Assembly: GCA_963921195.1 (NCBI GenBank)
Contig: OY992537.1
Location: 62,422,400-62,486,399 of the forward strand
DNA: 64,000 bases
Source of the DNA: Pegoplata infirma
Lineage: Eukaryota > Arthropoda > Insecta > Diptera > Anthomyiidae
Direction: 5' to 3'
Below, in pieces: positions 33,471-45,771 of the stretch (positions within the stretch are counted from its first letter, which is position 1; the number at the start of each line of letters is the position of its first letter). Both the position numbers and the translations under genes were made by a program. The notes under the pieces are model-generated. The model was not told the DNA's origin. It saw nothing but the letters and a program-made list of their open reading frames with translations, and searched no databases.

Positions 33471-34214
33471 TTACAATTTTTTCTTATGTTGTATTATGGG
33501 TTCACTAACAATTTCTACAGCAGATCTTTTAGAAATAATTTTCATTATAACAAGTATAATACACCAAGGTAATCCAACAATCACAAATAACGTAAATGAA
33601 ACACACATTAATATGTCTAATAACAAATATTGGTACAGTGGCATAAAAGCACCAGAGGATTTAAGAAACGGTGCTCCTTTATATTTCATTATATATTCAA
33701 TCCAATATGAAGCTTCGTCCAAAGGATGTATAGGATTATCACGGAACTTCTCCGATGCCTCTAACGCCTTCTCGCGATATTGAGGATCCTGAATGAGTAA
33801 TTCAATATTTTGTTGTATCTCTCGTGAAGTCATTTCAGAAAATACCAATGAACGTGCATAGCCCGCTCGAACCGACTTGATGGTATTACGATGTTGATCA
33901 CCATATAGGGGAATACAAAGCATTGGTTTAGCCCAATATATACCCTCCTGCATACCAAATATACCACCGTGTGTTATAAAGACCTTAACATTCGGATGGG
34001 CTAAAATATCATTTTGGGGTAACCATTTTGAAATCATAACATTATCGGGTAAAAATGGTATAGAATCATTTTCATATTTCCATAAAACTTTTTGTTTTAG
34101 TTTATCAAAAGCTTTTAAAATAATGGCAATTCTTTTTGATGGCATATCGGTACTTTTCATATAAGAGCCTAAACTAAAATAGACGACACCATTTGCGGCA
34201 CTATCCAAGAAAGT
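33471..34214 (-). CDS. UGT exon 4 (sugar-donor domain, TM and tail)
   Basis: The acceptor TTTCTTTTCAG precedes 34214. Residues 285-531 start TFLDSAANGVVYFSLGS, contain the full UGT signature, and end with the membrane anchor and KKKL. The stop is TAA. Confidence 0.92.
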   Translation of the reverse strand, partial: TFLDSAANGVVYFSLGSYMKSTDMPSKRIAIILKAFDKLKQKVLWKYENDSIPFLPDNVMISKWLPQNDILAHPNVKVFITHGGIFGMQEGIYWAKPMLCIPLYGDQHRNTIKSVRAGYARSLVFSEMTSREIQQNIELLIQDPQYREKALEASEKFRDNPIHPLDEASYWIEYIMKYKGAPFLKSSGAFMPLYQYLLLDILMCVSFTLFVIVGLPWCIILVIMKIISKRSAVEIVSEPIIQHKKKL

Positions 34215-37200
34215 CTGAAAAGAAAGAAATGAAAGATTATGGTTAAATGTATTACACTGTACGACAGGATTTTGCACCCATGATTGGGAGCAAAAAATTC
34301 AGAAAGTAGAGCTAAGAAAAGATACCCATGTCTCCCAGTTTTTCTAGATCAATTAGTTTTCGCGGTTTATAAGCAAATCAATATGTTGTATATATGGAGC
34401 ATTCTACGTCAAATCGGACACTTTGAATAAGTTTTTTTTAGATTTTCCCAATTTGTCGACAGTTTTTAGTACCCTTCGAAAACTCCTTCGTAGTAAATTT
34501 TCAGATGTTTTTTGATGACCCGTTCAGAAGATATCGAATTTTTAAAAATTGGTAGTTTGTTCCCTTACTTAAAATTCTTTTAGTCATAACTACTTCAATA
34601 ATGGTCCAAATTGCAAATCTTTTTTTCACAATTTTTTGTTTCTTACGTACTTTAAAAAAAAAAATCCCAAAAAATTCCTAATAGTGTTCTACACTCAAAA
34701 TAATACATTAGTAGATTTACTAATTTTTTTTTGCTAATGCTAGTAAGCTAACCTTTAGCAAATTTTTATTTGAGATTAGCATTTTAATTTTTATACCCTT
34801 CAACCACAGTATGGGGGTATACTAACTTTGTCATTCCGAGTGTAACGCATCGAAATATCGGTCTAGGACTACTTAAAGTATATATTTTATTGATCAGTGA
34901 TCGATTCTAAGACATTCTAGCGATGTCCATCCGTCCGTCTGTCCGTCTGTAGAGGAAACGATACAGTCCAAAATAAAAGAGCTAGACTTCTGAAGTTTGG
35001 CACGAATATGTCTTATATTCCTAGGCAGGTTAAGTTCGGAAATGGGCAAAATCGGACCAAGGAGAAAAAGTTCCCCCCTGAAGAACTAAACCAACCTAAG
35101 AAAAACATCAGGGTTTTTTGTACTTTTGCTAAGCAAATGCAACATTCTTATCTCAGAAGAAGTTCAAATCGCAACGGGAAGGTTCCCCCTATAATCTACC
35201 ATCAACCCCCCCCCCAAAAAAAAAAGACGCCCTTCTTTTTTGGTTTTTTACATTTTGGAGGGTATAAAAGATTCGGCACAGCCGAATGTAACACTCTCAC
35301 TTGTTTTTGCTAAATTCAAAATTGAGTTCACCAAATTTTTATAAGCTTTTTTGCTAATATTAGCAAAAATAAATTGTAAATTTTTTTTACTTTCAGAAAA
35401 CTTAAAATGGCGCTATCTCGGAAACCAAGCCAGATAGAGCAAAATGGAGGCAATTTTTGGTTTTCGGACACCATTGTATCGCCAGTCCTCTTCACATGTG
35501 TGGACCCCAATTAATGGGACCTAACTTTGGATCCAAAAAAGTTAGCATTCCCGAAAATTTTAAAATGTTCATATCTCGGTATATATTTCCGAAAGCTCTC
35601 CGAGTAATATTTTTGAAGTTATCGAGTTTTGTAATTCTCAAAACCCCAGTGGTCCCCTAAAATCACGTATCTCAAAAACTAAGCAAGGTAGAGCGAAACG
35701 GACACAAATTTTCGATCAAAAACTATGAAGATTTTTAATGAACCCTACTTGTTCTAGGCCCATTGGGGTCTGGTCCTATCGAGTCCGAACCCAATGGGGT
35801 CCTCAAATATGTATGAACTAATTTGAAATAAAAAATAGTTCAGTAGGATCGTGGGATAACAATTATTAAAATTTTTTAAAATATATTTTTTTTTAATTTT
35901 CCAATCTTAAAATCATTTCTACTGCTCGAATGGTGAGTCATAGAGGGGTCTTTTCCAAGAACGACCCCCATTAATTTTTACGTCTAAACATTTCTTCAAT
36001 ATCTCCAATTTTTAAGGGGGCTCCCACACAAAATGAAATTTTTTTTAAATTTGCTCCAACCGCTCTAACTGCCCTAAGAGTGCCCTTAGAGCAATAAAAT
36101 ATATGAACGACCCACAATATTTTTTTAGTCCAAACATTTTCTCTTAAAACACTTCTTCTATCTTTAACTATTAAGGCGGTCCCCATACAATTTTTTTTAT
36201 TTTTTTTAAATTTGTTTTATTTAATCAGCTTCTACCGGTCCAATGGTGCGTTTGAGAGGCGTCATTAGTGTGACCGACCCCCATTTATTTTTCCCTCCAA
36301 CATTTTTGTAAAACACACCTACACCCTATCTCTACTCCCTAAGTGGGCTTCCAATAAAAATTGCATTTTTATAAAATTTGCTTCAACTGTAATTGGTATG
36401 GGAGCCTACTTAGGGAGGCGTAGGTATGTTTTACAAAAATGTTGGAGGATAAAAATAAATGGTCGGTCTCACTAATGACGTCTTTCGGACGCACCATTGG
36501 AAGAGGCTGGTTAAATAAAACCAAATTTACAAAAAATAAAAAAAATTTTATGGGGACCGCCTTAACAGTTAAAGATAGAGGGTAGGTGTGTTCAGAGAAA
36601 ATGCTTGGACTAAAAAAATACTGTGGGTTAGTCAAACGTTTTGTTGCTCTAAGGGCACTATTAGGGCAGTTAGAACGGTTGGAGCAATTATTAAAAAATG
36701 TCGTTTTGTGTGGGAGCCCCCTTAGAAATTGGAGATAGGGTATTAGTTTGTTCCAAAGAAATGGTAAGACGTAAAAACTAATGGGGGTCGGTCTTATAAA
36801 GGACCCCTCTATGACGCACCATTGGATCAGTAGAAATGATTTTAAGATTAGAAAATTGCAATAAAATTGTTTCCAAAAATTTTAAAAAATAGTAGTAATC
36901 GTTATCCCACGATCCTCCTGGGCAAAAAATTTTTAGAATCGATAGAATGTTTACACAAAAAAATTTCAAAAAAATCAAAAAAAAATTCAAAAATGAGATT
37001 TAAATTTTAAAACTTAAAAATCGCATAAGAATCTTTTAAGAATTTTTTTGGGATTTTTTTTTTAAAAGTACGTAAAAAACAAAATTTTTGAAGAAAAAAA
37101 AATTGAAATTTGGGCCATTATTGAAGAAGTTATGAGTAAAAGAAGTTTGAGTATAGGAACAAACTACCAATTTTTAAAAATTCGATATCTTTTGAACGGG

Positions 37201-39034
37201 TCACAAAAAAAATTTGAAAATTTACCAAGAAGGAGTTTTCGAAGGGTACTAAAAACTGTAAACAAATTGGGAAAATCTAAAAAAAAAATTTCAAAGTGTC
37301 CGATTTGACATGGAATGCCCCATATATAATCCAATGTACTCAAACTTGGATTTTAGGTATATTGTTTCCATATTTGCTATCTTGTTTTCACTCAAAAAAA
37401 ACCTTGTAAAATTACACAAAAAAACTTGTAACTTTTTGTTTGCTACCTCCTATTTGACAAAATTTCCTTGTAATTTTACAAGATTTTTACCAATAATTTT
37501 GTAATTTTACAAGGTTTTTACCAATAAAATTGTTAATTTACAAATTTTTTGACACGATAAAATTTACAAGGAGGTTTTCTAATTTTACTAGATTTTTTGC
37601 TACCTCCTATTTTACGAGAATTCCTAGTAATTTTACAAGCTTTTTACCAATAATTTTGTTATTATACAAGCTTTTTACCAATATAATTGTAAATTTACAG
37701 TTCTTTGGCGCAATTAAAATTACAAGGAATTCTCGTGAATTTACTAGATCTAAAATTGTAAAATTACAAAAAAAATTGTAAAATTACAAAAAAAAATGTA
37801 AATTTCGATTTGTTAAAAAAACAATGAAAACGGTCAAATATCGGTAAAATGGGATTACGAGACTTTTCCTAGTAATTTGACAAAGTTTTTTTTTTTGTGT
37901 GTTAGATTACCTTAAGTTCTTTTGGCAATGGTTTAGCTGGTCTTATATGAGCACCACCCACATTGATAAGACCCGGCATACTAGGTCGAGGTAAGTCAAC
38001 ACTTCTGTGACTATTAATCAGCATTAAGGAAATATTTTTTTCTAAATCGCTAACCTGAGGCAGACGACCTAAAAATACAAAAAACCCATTAAATAAAGAA
38101 TACACCAGAAAACCCCCAAAATCTTACCTCTTATATGCACATCAAAATGTTCTTCAGCCATTTCTTGCATTTTTGGCATATAATACCATTTTCGCATAAT
38201 GGCATCATACAAAGATAAGTAAACATTATATGCTCTTTCGCTAAAACTCATACGATCGGTATGCGACAGAAGTAAATGTGGCACTATCGACCAAGGTGTT
38301 ATTAAACCCATAGCATGATCCATGTTATCAGCATAACCCATGGTACCAATCGTCACCACCGGACAGCGATATTTATGTGCAAACATTAGAAAACTTTCAT
38401 GAAAAAATTGTTCCAAGATAAGTAAATCAAATTTCAGTGTCTTGGATGCTATCAAATGTTTGACCTTTTTATCATTTAATGCATGTTCTGACGTTAACAA
38501 ACCAATATGCCACCACATTTGTAAATTTTCAAAATCGCTGGCAAATTGCATTTTGAAAATATTTTCTTTGGGAACTGTGAAAACAAAATTGAAAAAAAAA
38601 CTCGATTAAAAAAGAATAAGATTTAAAGTTTTAAGCTAGAACCATAATAAAGCTGTACGGCAGTAAACTGATGCAGTTTGTGTGAACAATACTAAGAAAT
38701 TATTTATTCTTTTGTGACAGACTGCAGCAGTTCACTGCAACACTGCTTTATTGTGGTTCTGGATTTAATTAAAAAAAAAAAACTTACGGTGATGGGGTAT
38801 ATCAAATTTTGGATCTAATATAATTTCAGTTAAATTTGGATGTGGAAATTTAGTAGGATGATTGTTGACTGAGGTTATTGTATGTCCGTGTTTTAACAGA
38901 TCTTTTTGAAAATGCTCTAACCACATCCAATGACTAGGTGCTGGAAATGGTCCCATAAATAATATATTGTAGCCTTTGCAGCTGTAAAAAAAAGCAGCAA
39001 TTATCAGGAACTGTAGAACTTTAAATATAAGCAT
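33471..39034 (-). CDS. UDP-glycosyltransferase (UGT), four exons, complete
   Basis: It transfers a sugar from a UDP-sugar (UDP-glucose in most insects) to small lipophilic acceptors in the ER lumen, for detoxification or pigment and odorant clearance. Exons are 39034-38788, 38574-38128, 38068-37911 and 34214-33471. All introns are GT-AG and the phases join to 531 aa, normal for the family. A signal peptide (MLIFKVLQFLIIAAFFYSC) is followed by GPFPAPSHW with the likely catalytic His35. The UGT signature spans F363-Q391 (FITHGG...PMLCIPLYGDQ), preceded by WLPQNDIL. One membrane segment lies at about 479-510 and the tail ends HKKKL, a KKXX ER-retrieval signal. No stop or frameshift is seen. Intron 3 is 3.7 kb of transposons. 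The paralogue and substrate cannot be told from the sequence. Confidence 0.93.
34395..37322. mobile_element. Palindromic element A2 inside UGT intron 3
   Basis: Ends TGGAGCATTC and GGAATGCCCCA are flanked on both sides by TATATA. The arms match those of A1 and A3 and meet near 36385. The left arm is interrupted from about 34694 to 35840 by CACTC-type sequence, a Helentron (34789-35305) and about 500 bp of unidentified sequence; the arm then resumes at 'ggatcgtgggataac'. It lies wholly within the UGT primary transcript. Confidence 0.8.
34789..35305 (+). mobile_element. Helentron family 1, complete copy nested in A2
   Basis: It has all family blocks in order: 'ttataccc.tcaaccacag', 'cgcatcgaaatatcggtc', the GTCC core (34927-34953), 'gctagacttctgaagtttgg', then the 3' hairpin ATTCGGCACAGCCGAAT and CTTGTT. 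It runs opposite to the UGT gene. Confidence 0.75.
37389..37901. mobile_element. CACTC-ended MITE next to the UGT exon 3 donor
   Basis: It starts CACTCAAAAAAAACCTTGTA and ends '...caaagtttttttttttgtgtg', followed by TTA. The interior has many CTTGTAATTTTACAAG-type words. Its end is about 9 nt into intron 3, counted from the exon 3 donor. Confidence 0.7.
37911..38068 (-). CDS. UGT exon 3 (interdomain segment)
   Basis: It runs from TTTTTAG|GT at 38068 to AAG|GTAATC at 37911. It encodes RLPQVSDLEKNISLMLINSH and RPSMPGLINVGGAHI, the usual UGT linker. The donor has T at +5 rather than G, and a MITE end lies about 9 nt downstream. Confidence 0.9.
38128..38574 (-). CDS. UGT exon 2 (acceptor-binding domain)
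   Basis: The acceptor TTTTCACAG precedes 38574; the first bases complete a Leu codon, giving LPKENIFKMQFASDF. It ends AG|GTAAG at 38128. It includes FDLLILEQFFHESF and CPVVTIGT, conserved in insect UGTs. The frame is left one base into a Gly codon. Confidence 0.9.
38636..38760. mobile_element. Short inverted-repeat MITE in UGT intron 1
   Basis: AGAACCATAATAAAGC (left) pairs with GCTTTATTGTGGTTCT (right), and inward the 'gcagtaaactgatgcagt' block pairs with 'actgcagcagttcactgc'. The 125-bp near-palindrome makes up more than half of intron 1. No clear target duplication. Confidence 0.65.
38788..39034 (-). CDS. UGT exon 1 (signal peptide and acceptor-side start)
   Basis: ATG at 39034; 82 codons plus one base, ending C|GTAAGT at 38788/38787. 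It encodes the signal peptide, the PAPSHW motif and GHTITSVNNHP, all typical of UGT N-termini. Confidence 0.9.
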
Positions 39035-40502
39035 CTGAAATTTAAAATAAAAAAAAATTAAAAAAAATTATTAAAATCTTTAAATCCGCCTTGAAGTAGT
39101 ATTTTAACACTCATATAATTAATTTGTATGAAGGTGTTTAAAGTGTACTTTGGAAACGTAATTAATATGGTATTTACACCAACGAAAATCATTTGTTTTT
39201 GAATATTATTTTGGTTTATTTTTTAAAATCGCTATTTGAAATTTGCAAAAAATTATAGTTTTGTCCTACGTTCAAGAAACTTTTTAAAATAATCTAAAAA
39301 TTACTTTACTTTAATATAAACTCCATAGGTCTTGAGACAATCTTTCATTCAAAACTTAATTTGAGCCAAATTTAATAATTTTAACCTGTAGCGCACTTTG
39401 ATGAAAGTTTTGGATTTTTGAAAAATTTACACACAATAAACAAATTTGCTAATTTCCAACGGAAGTTTAGTTATGGCAACAAAAATGCGGTTGATGCATT
39501 TTTATTGAGGTTGTAACAACTGAATATCGGTAGTTACAACTGAATTTTATTGATTCAACTGTGTTTTTATTGAAACAATTACAAAATTCGTTTGTCATAG
39601 CGAAATGTTGTAGTGGCAACCGAATTTTGAATTTATACAACTGAAGAATTCAGTTAAAAAATTATTTTTCTCTGTGTATATCAAAAATTATTATTTTTGA
39701 AAATAAATTTCCAACGGAACTTCTTAGTTGTATATACTCAAAATTCGGTTGCTGCTACAATGTTTAGCCAACCAAATATTTTAGTTACCTTAATAAAAAG
39801 ATAATTATAATGACCAAATTCAGTTGTGACTACCGATATTCAACTGTGACGACCTATGTATGTATATGCAAATGTTCCAACCGATTTTTTGTTGCAATAA
39901 TTATTAAATTCATTTTCAGTGCGTACTTCTAGCATGCTGAATACGAATATCAAAAAATTATAGAACCGGTCAAACAGTTTTTGAGGTATCGCCGTTTAAA
40001 ATTTGCCAAAAAAAAATTTTTTTATAAATTTTCAAAAATCCAAAACTTCGATAGGAGAATAAAAACTTCTTTAGGAGAATCAAAAATTTTGAAAATCAAA
40101 AGTTGAAAACAAAATTTCAATCTAGAGTGTTTGGTTCACAATCGGACCAGGAGGAAAAAAGTTTCCGGCTAAGGAACCCAACAAACCTCTGAAAACGCCA
40201 CTTTTTTACATATTTTTATGCTTTCGTTAAGCAAATGGAACATTTACCCGCAGTCTCTAGGTCTGTTTGTTTACCCAAATTGCTTACTATTTTTACTACA
40301 ACTGGAAAGTTTTGTTTACTTTTTGTATTGAAATTTTCCAGCTGTAGTAAAAATGAGTAGATTGTAGTAATGTGAACGAATGTAACAAAAACAAAATGCA
40401 TGTGAATTCGTCACAGACGAATGACGTTCGTGTTACAGAAACTAGGGGTTAATATCAGAAGAAGTTCATAGAAAAAATGGCTCAGATGCTAAAATTTTTC
40501 TG
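39035..40502. other. Upstream region of the UGT gene, AT-rich
   Basis: No core promoter element could be chosen with confidence. Between 39430 and 39920 words such as 'gttgcaacaactgaat' and 'caactgaa' recur in both orientations, possibly a decayed MITE. Confidence 0.35.
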
Positions 40503-40504
40503 TA

Positions 40505-41102
40505 CACTCAAAAAAATAAAACTGTAAAGTTAACAAATTTTTTTTTGTTAACTCGAGTTTACGGGCTTTTTAGCAAATTTTTAGTTAAAATCAGCGTTTT
40601 AACTACTTTTTTTAGTTAAGTTCAATTTACGAAAATACTAGTTTTGAACAAATTTTGAATTAAATTTTTTTGTTGACTTCAAAACTGAGTTTACGAATTT
40701 TTACTAATTAATTTGCTGATTTTTCATAATAAATTTGTTAAGTGAAATTTCTTATGTAGCCTTCTATGCAAATCTCATAAGTTCTACTTGAGCTGATGAA
40801 AAAACAGAAAAAATAAACTTTTTTTTACAAAATATTTTGTAAATTTTAATTTACGAAAAGTAACAAAAAGTTTAGCTGAATTCAACTAATTTTTTTTTTA
40901 ATATATGTACATAAAAACGTTACGAAATTTCAGCTAAATTTTTAGTTAAAGTTACGGTTTTTTTTTTGCTACATTCATTATACGAAAAGTAAGCTAAATA
41001 TTTTTAGTTAAATTAACTAAAAATTTAGTAGGCCCAAAATCAGGTGCTTTTTTATTTAAATTTAACTAAATATTTTGCTAACTTTACAGTTTTTTTTTAG
41101 TG
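40505..41102. mobile_element. CACTC-ended MITE with TA duplication
   Basis: Ends CACTCAAAAAAATAAAACTG and CAGTTTTTTTTTAGTG continue inward as 'taaagttaac' / 'taactttaca'. TA stands on both sides (40503-40504 and 41103-41104). The interior is full of TTAGTTAAATTAACTAA words. Confidence 0.72.
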
Positions 41103-41104
41103 TA

Positions 41105-42065
41105 CGGAAAGTTATTTAAACAACTACAAAGAGTTTTTTACCCCAAAAATTTGTTCGAACAAATCGCGGAATTTTTTTTTTTCAAAAATTTTTTTTTATG
41201 TATTTTTTTTTACCTAAAATGGTTTTTTGTAGAATTTTCTTTATCACCATAATTTTTTTCCGCGGGATTTTTTTTACATTTTTTTTTTAACAATTTTTTT
41301 TAAATAATTACAAAAATCTTTTTTTACATTGTGGCCGGTATCCATACATTCGGAAATGACGAACTAAATTTTTTATTCCACCAATTTTTTAATTCGGCTT
41401 AAGTTTCAGGTATTATTCTTCTGGCTTGCTTGCACAGAAAAAAAAAATAAAAAAATATATTTGAGTAAATTTTTAATACTATTGAGTAAAAAATTACTCA
41501 ATTTTGCACCAGTAAACGATGTAATAGTATTGAGTAAACTTAATAACTTAATAAAAAATTATTAAATGCTTACAATAAAATTTTAGTAAATTTTTAATTT
41601 ACACAATTAAAACTTTACTTAAAATTTTTTTTTTTTTAAGTAACTGTTTAATTGTGTCAAGTAAATACCCAGTCAGAAAAATACAAACGGGAGAGCGCTG
41701 GCAAAGTACCTTTTATGGTCGCTTTTGTGCTGGGAAAGCATCACAGTTTAGTACTCTTCCATGTACCACGGTAAACGGTATGCCGTTGCTACTTTAATGC
41801 GCTGAAAGCGGAAAGAAATTGTTTGCAGTTTTCTTTTCCTGCAGGGAAATAAAAAATATTCCAATTGTTATGAAAATTAATAAATTTTAATAAAAAGTTT
41901 ATACTTTGAACGAATTTAAAAATAAAAACTTTGGCAAAGCGCTTGGAAAGCACTTTTTCGAATTCACACTACCTTCTACACAAAAAATAAAGTGCTTTGC
42001 CGAGACATTTTCTTTGGAACGGTTGGCAGTTTCTGCCTGGGTAGTTACTCAAAATTTATCAATTA
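41105..42065. other. Decayed repeat DNA, no gene
   Basis: 41110-41350 resembles the 3' part of Helentron family 2 ('ttatttaaacaactac', 'gtggccggtatccatacatt') in the plus direction, but the end is lost. The remainder holds 'attactcaa' words and a G/C-richer patch at 41690-41830 without a readable frame. Confidence 0.4.
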
Positions 42066-45000
42066 CTAGCTATACCCGGTCCGCGTTGCTGGCCCTAAGA
42101 AAAAAACTATTTTATATTGCATCTTAATTTAAATATAGTGTCGGACAAAACTAAAGCACGGGTCCGGGCCTAGCTAGTACCCTTTGGTTCCACCCTCAGT
42201 AAGCACTATCTATAGAGAAATCACAACAAAATCGGTTCAGCCGTGATTTCAAAACATAGAGTCATAACCTAGAGTATAGTACAAAGGGGCATGTAATTTA
42301 ACGCATTTTTATCCAATCGTGATAGTCTAAAGTTCCTGCTGCATCCTCGATTAGTACTATCTGTGCTGCAAATTTCATTGACATCAGTTTTGTCGTTTTT
42401 GTGTGATTGCGAAAGAGGAGGAAATAACTTTATATTTATGAAAAACGGGAGTGATATTGTAAACCCTTTTGCCGAATCGAGCTATACATATGACCTACAG
42501 TTCCAGCTCGATAAGTTCTATCAGTAGTGACAGATTCGGCTTATCCGTTTTTGCGTGATTTCACAACAGGCAGATATAACGTTCAGTATAAAACAAAGGG
42601 GCTTGTCAATTTACGCCTCTTTGTTCAATCGTGGTCAGTATAGTACTAAGGGCGTTGCAATTTTTATCCCTTTTTCCAATAACGATCTTATATGGCCTAC
42701 ATATGAACTTGGTTAGCACTGTATGTAGTGAAAATGTCAAGAGAATCGGTTCAGCTGTTTTTGTGTGATTGCGAAACAGGCAGACAATGTCCAGTATAGT
42801 ACAAAGGGGCGTGGTATTTTACGCCCCTTTTTCCAATCGTAGTATAACATGGCCTATAGTTCCGCACTCGGTTAATACTATCAGTGCTGAAAATTTTATT
42901 AAAATCAAATCAACAGTTTTTGCGTTATTGCGGAGCATGCAGAAATAATATTCAATTCAATACAAAGGGGCATGGTATTTTACGCCCATTTGTCCGATCA
43001 CGCTCTTTGGCACACAGTTAGTACTTGGTTAGTACCATCGTTGGTTTAAATTTCATCAAAATCGGTCCAGCCGTTTTTTATATATAGATGTCATTAGTGG
43101 TGCAATGTAAAAATTAGACTTTGCCCATCCCTCCGCCCACTGGCAAAAAAGCATGGCATTTTACGCCCATTTGCCCGACCACGCTCTAATTTGGCATATA
43201 GTTAGTACCTGGTTAGATCTATCTTTGGTTTAAATTTCATCAAAATCGGGCAATCCGTTTTTTATATATAGATATCACTAGTGGTGCAATGTAAAAATTC
43301 GATTTTGCCACGCCCCTCCGCCCACACGCAAAAAATTAAAAATTTGACTGCACAGTGTTACTCTCTAGACTATTCTATATATTCCCTGAAAATTTCATCA
43401 AGATCGGTCCAGCCATTTTCGCGCCCATAAGGAACATACATATAGCCGTTTTTTGCATTATTGAAATAACTTTCAATTCAATACAAAGTTGCATGGCATT
43501 TTACGATACTTTGTCCGATAACGCTCAAATTTGGCACATAGTGAGTACTCAGTTAGTACTATCTTTGATATAAATTTAATCAAAATTGGTCCATCCGTTT
43601 TTTATATATAGATGTCATTAGTGGTGGAATGCAAAAATTGGATTTTGCCACGCCCCTCCGCCCACAGACAAAAAATCAAAAATCCGACTTGACAGTGTTA
43701 CTCGCCAGGCTATTCTGAATATTCCCTGAAAATTTCATCAAGATCGGTCCAGCCGTTTTCGAGTCCATACGGAACATACATACATACATACCCACATACA
43801 TACACACATCCATTTTTATATATGGGGCATTCCATGTGAAATCGGACACTTTGAAAAACTTTTTTTTTAGATTTTCCCAATTTGTTTACAGTTTTTAGTA
43901 CCCTTCGAAAACTCCTTCGTGGTAAATTTTCAGATTTTTTTGATGACCCGTTCAAAAGATATCGAATTTTTAAAAATTGGTAGTTTGTTCCTTTACTCAA
44001 ATTTCTTTTAATCATAACTTCTTCAATAATGGTCCAAATTTAAAATTTTTTTTTTCAAAATTTGTGTTTTTTTAAGTACTTTCTAAAAAAAATCCAAAAA
44101 AATTCTTAAAAGTGCTCTAGTATGCGATTTTTAAGTTTTAAAATTTAAATCTCATTTTTGAAAATGTTTGTACTCTTCGATTTTTTTGAAATTTTTTTGT
44201 GTAAAAGTTCTATCAATTCTACAAATTTTTTGCCCAGGAAGATCGTGGGATAACGATTATTACTATTTTTTAAAATTTTTTGAAAAAATTTTATTGTAAT
44301 TTTCCAATCTTAAAATCATTTCTACTGCTCCAATGGTGCGTCATAGAGGGGTCCTTTATAAGACCGACCCCCATTAATTTTTACGTCTTAACATTTCTTT
44401 GGAACAAACTAATACCCTATCTCCAATTTCTAAGGGGGCTCCCACACATAACGACATTTTTTAAAATTTGTTCCAACCGCTCTAACTGCCCTAATAGAGC
44501 CCTTAGAGCAACAAAATGTATGACCGACCCACAATATTTTTTTAGTCCAAACATTTTCTCTGAACACACCTACCCTCTATCTTTAACTGTTAAGGCGGTC
44601 CCCATACAATTTTTTTTATTTTTTGTAAATTTGTTTTATTTAATCGGCTTCTACCGGTCCAATGGTGCGTCCGAGAGGGGTCATTAGTGAGACCGACCCC
44701 CATTTATTTTTACCCTGCAACATTTTTTCAAAACATACCTACGCCTTATCTCCACTCCCTAAGTAGGCTCCCATACAAATAACAGTTGGAGCAAATTTTA
44801 TAAAAATGTAATTTTGTATGGGAGCCTACTTAGGGAGTGGAGATAGGGCGTAGGTATGTTTTGAAAAAATGTTGTAGGGTAAAAATAAATGGGGGTCGGT
44901 CTCACTAATGACCCCTCTCGGACGCACCATTGGACCGGTAGAAGTTGATTAAATAAAACAAATTTACAAAAAATAAAAAAAATTGTATGGGGACCGCCTT

Positions 45001-45771
45001 AACAGTTAAAGATAGAGGGTAGGTGTGTTCAGAGAAAATGTTTGGACTAAAAAAATATTGTGGGTCGGTCATACATTTTGTTGCTCTAAGGGCATTATTA
45101 GGGCAGTTAGAGCGGTTGGAACAAATTTTAAAAAATGTCGTTTTGTGTGGGAGCCCCCTTAGAAATTGGAGATAGGGTATTAGTTTGTTCCAAAGAAATG
45201 TTAAGACGTAAAAATTAATGGGGGTCGGTCTTTTAAAGGACCCCTCTATGACGCACCATTGGAGCAGTAGAAATGATTTTAAGATTGAAAAATTACAATA
45301 AAATTTTTTCAAAAAATTTTAAAAAATAGTAATAATCGTTATCCCACGATCTTCCTGGGCAAAAAATTTGTAGAATTGATAGTAGTTTTACACAAAAAAA
45401 TTTCAAAAAAATCGAAGAGTACAAACATTTTCAAAAATGAGATTTAAATTTTAAAACTTAAAAATCGCATTCTAGAGCGCTTTTAAGAATTTTTTGGGAT
45501 TTTTTTTTAGAAAGTACGTAAAAAAACAAAAATTTTGAAAAAAAAAATTTGAAATTTGGACCATTATTGAAGAAGTTATGATTAAAAGAAGTTTGAGTAA
45601 AGGAACAAACTACCAATTTTTAAAAATTCGATATCTTTTGAACGGGTCATCAAAAAAATCTGAAAATTTACCACGAAGGAGTTTTCGAAGGGTACTAAAA
45701 ACTGTAAACAAATTGGGAAAATTACAGTTTTTCAAAGTGTCCGATTTCACATGGAATGCCCCATATATAGA
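42066..45771 (-). mobile_element. Second Helitron, minus strand, interrupted by palindrome A3
   Basis: On the minus strand the 5' end is TCTATATATA (45771 downward), cut by A3 at 45763-43823, then continues 'tataaaaatggatgtgtg'. The 3' end reads 'acgcggaccgggtatagCTAG' at 42069-42066, between A and T as Helitrons insert. The body contains several degenerate direct repeats with 'caaaggggc', 'ttttacgcccctttgtcc' and 'atcaaaatcggtcca'. It has no Rep/helicase frame. Confidence 0.75.
43823..45763. mobile_element. Palindromic element A3, best-preserved copy
   Basis: Ends TGGGGCATTCCATG and CATGGAATGCCCCA with TATATA on both flanks. The two arms (about 950 bp each) are nearly identical inverted copies meeting at a loop of about 35 nt near 44790, so 1.94 kb could fold into one hairpin. 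The 135-codon frames found in mirror positions are a result of the palindrome. No transposase is encoded. Confidence 0.88.

Noticed and set aside
33439..33783. 114-codon plus-strand frame
   Set aside because: It is antisense to UGT exon 4, whose homology and splice structure are clear.
43817..43822. A 6-bp TATATA target duplication for family A
   Set aside because: The copy at 7741 and the related palindrome at 54510 share only TA with certainty, and the surrounding TATATA makes the length ambiguous.
44280..45312. Two 135-codon frames on opposite strands with almost the same protein
   Set aside because: They are mirror images produced by the A3 palindrome, with no known domain.
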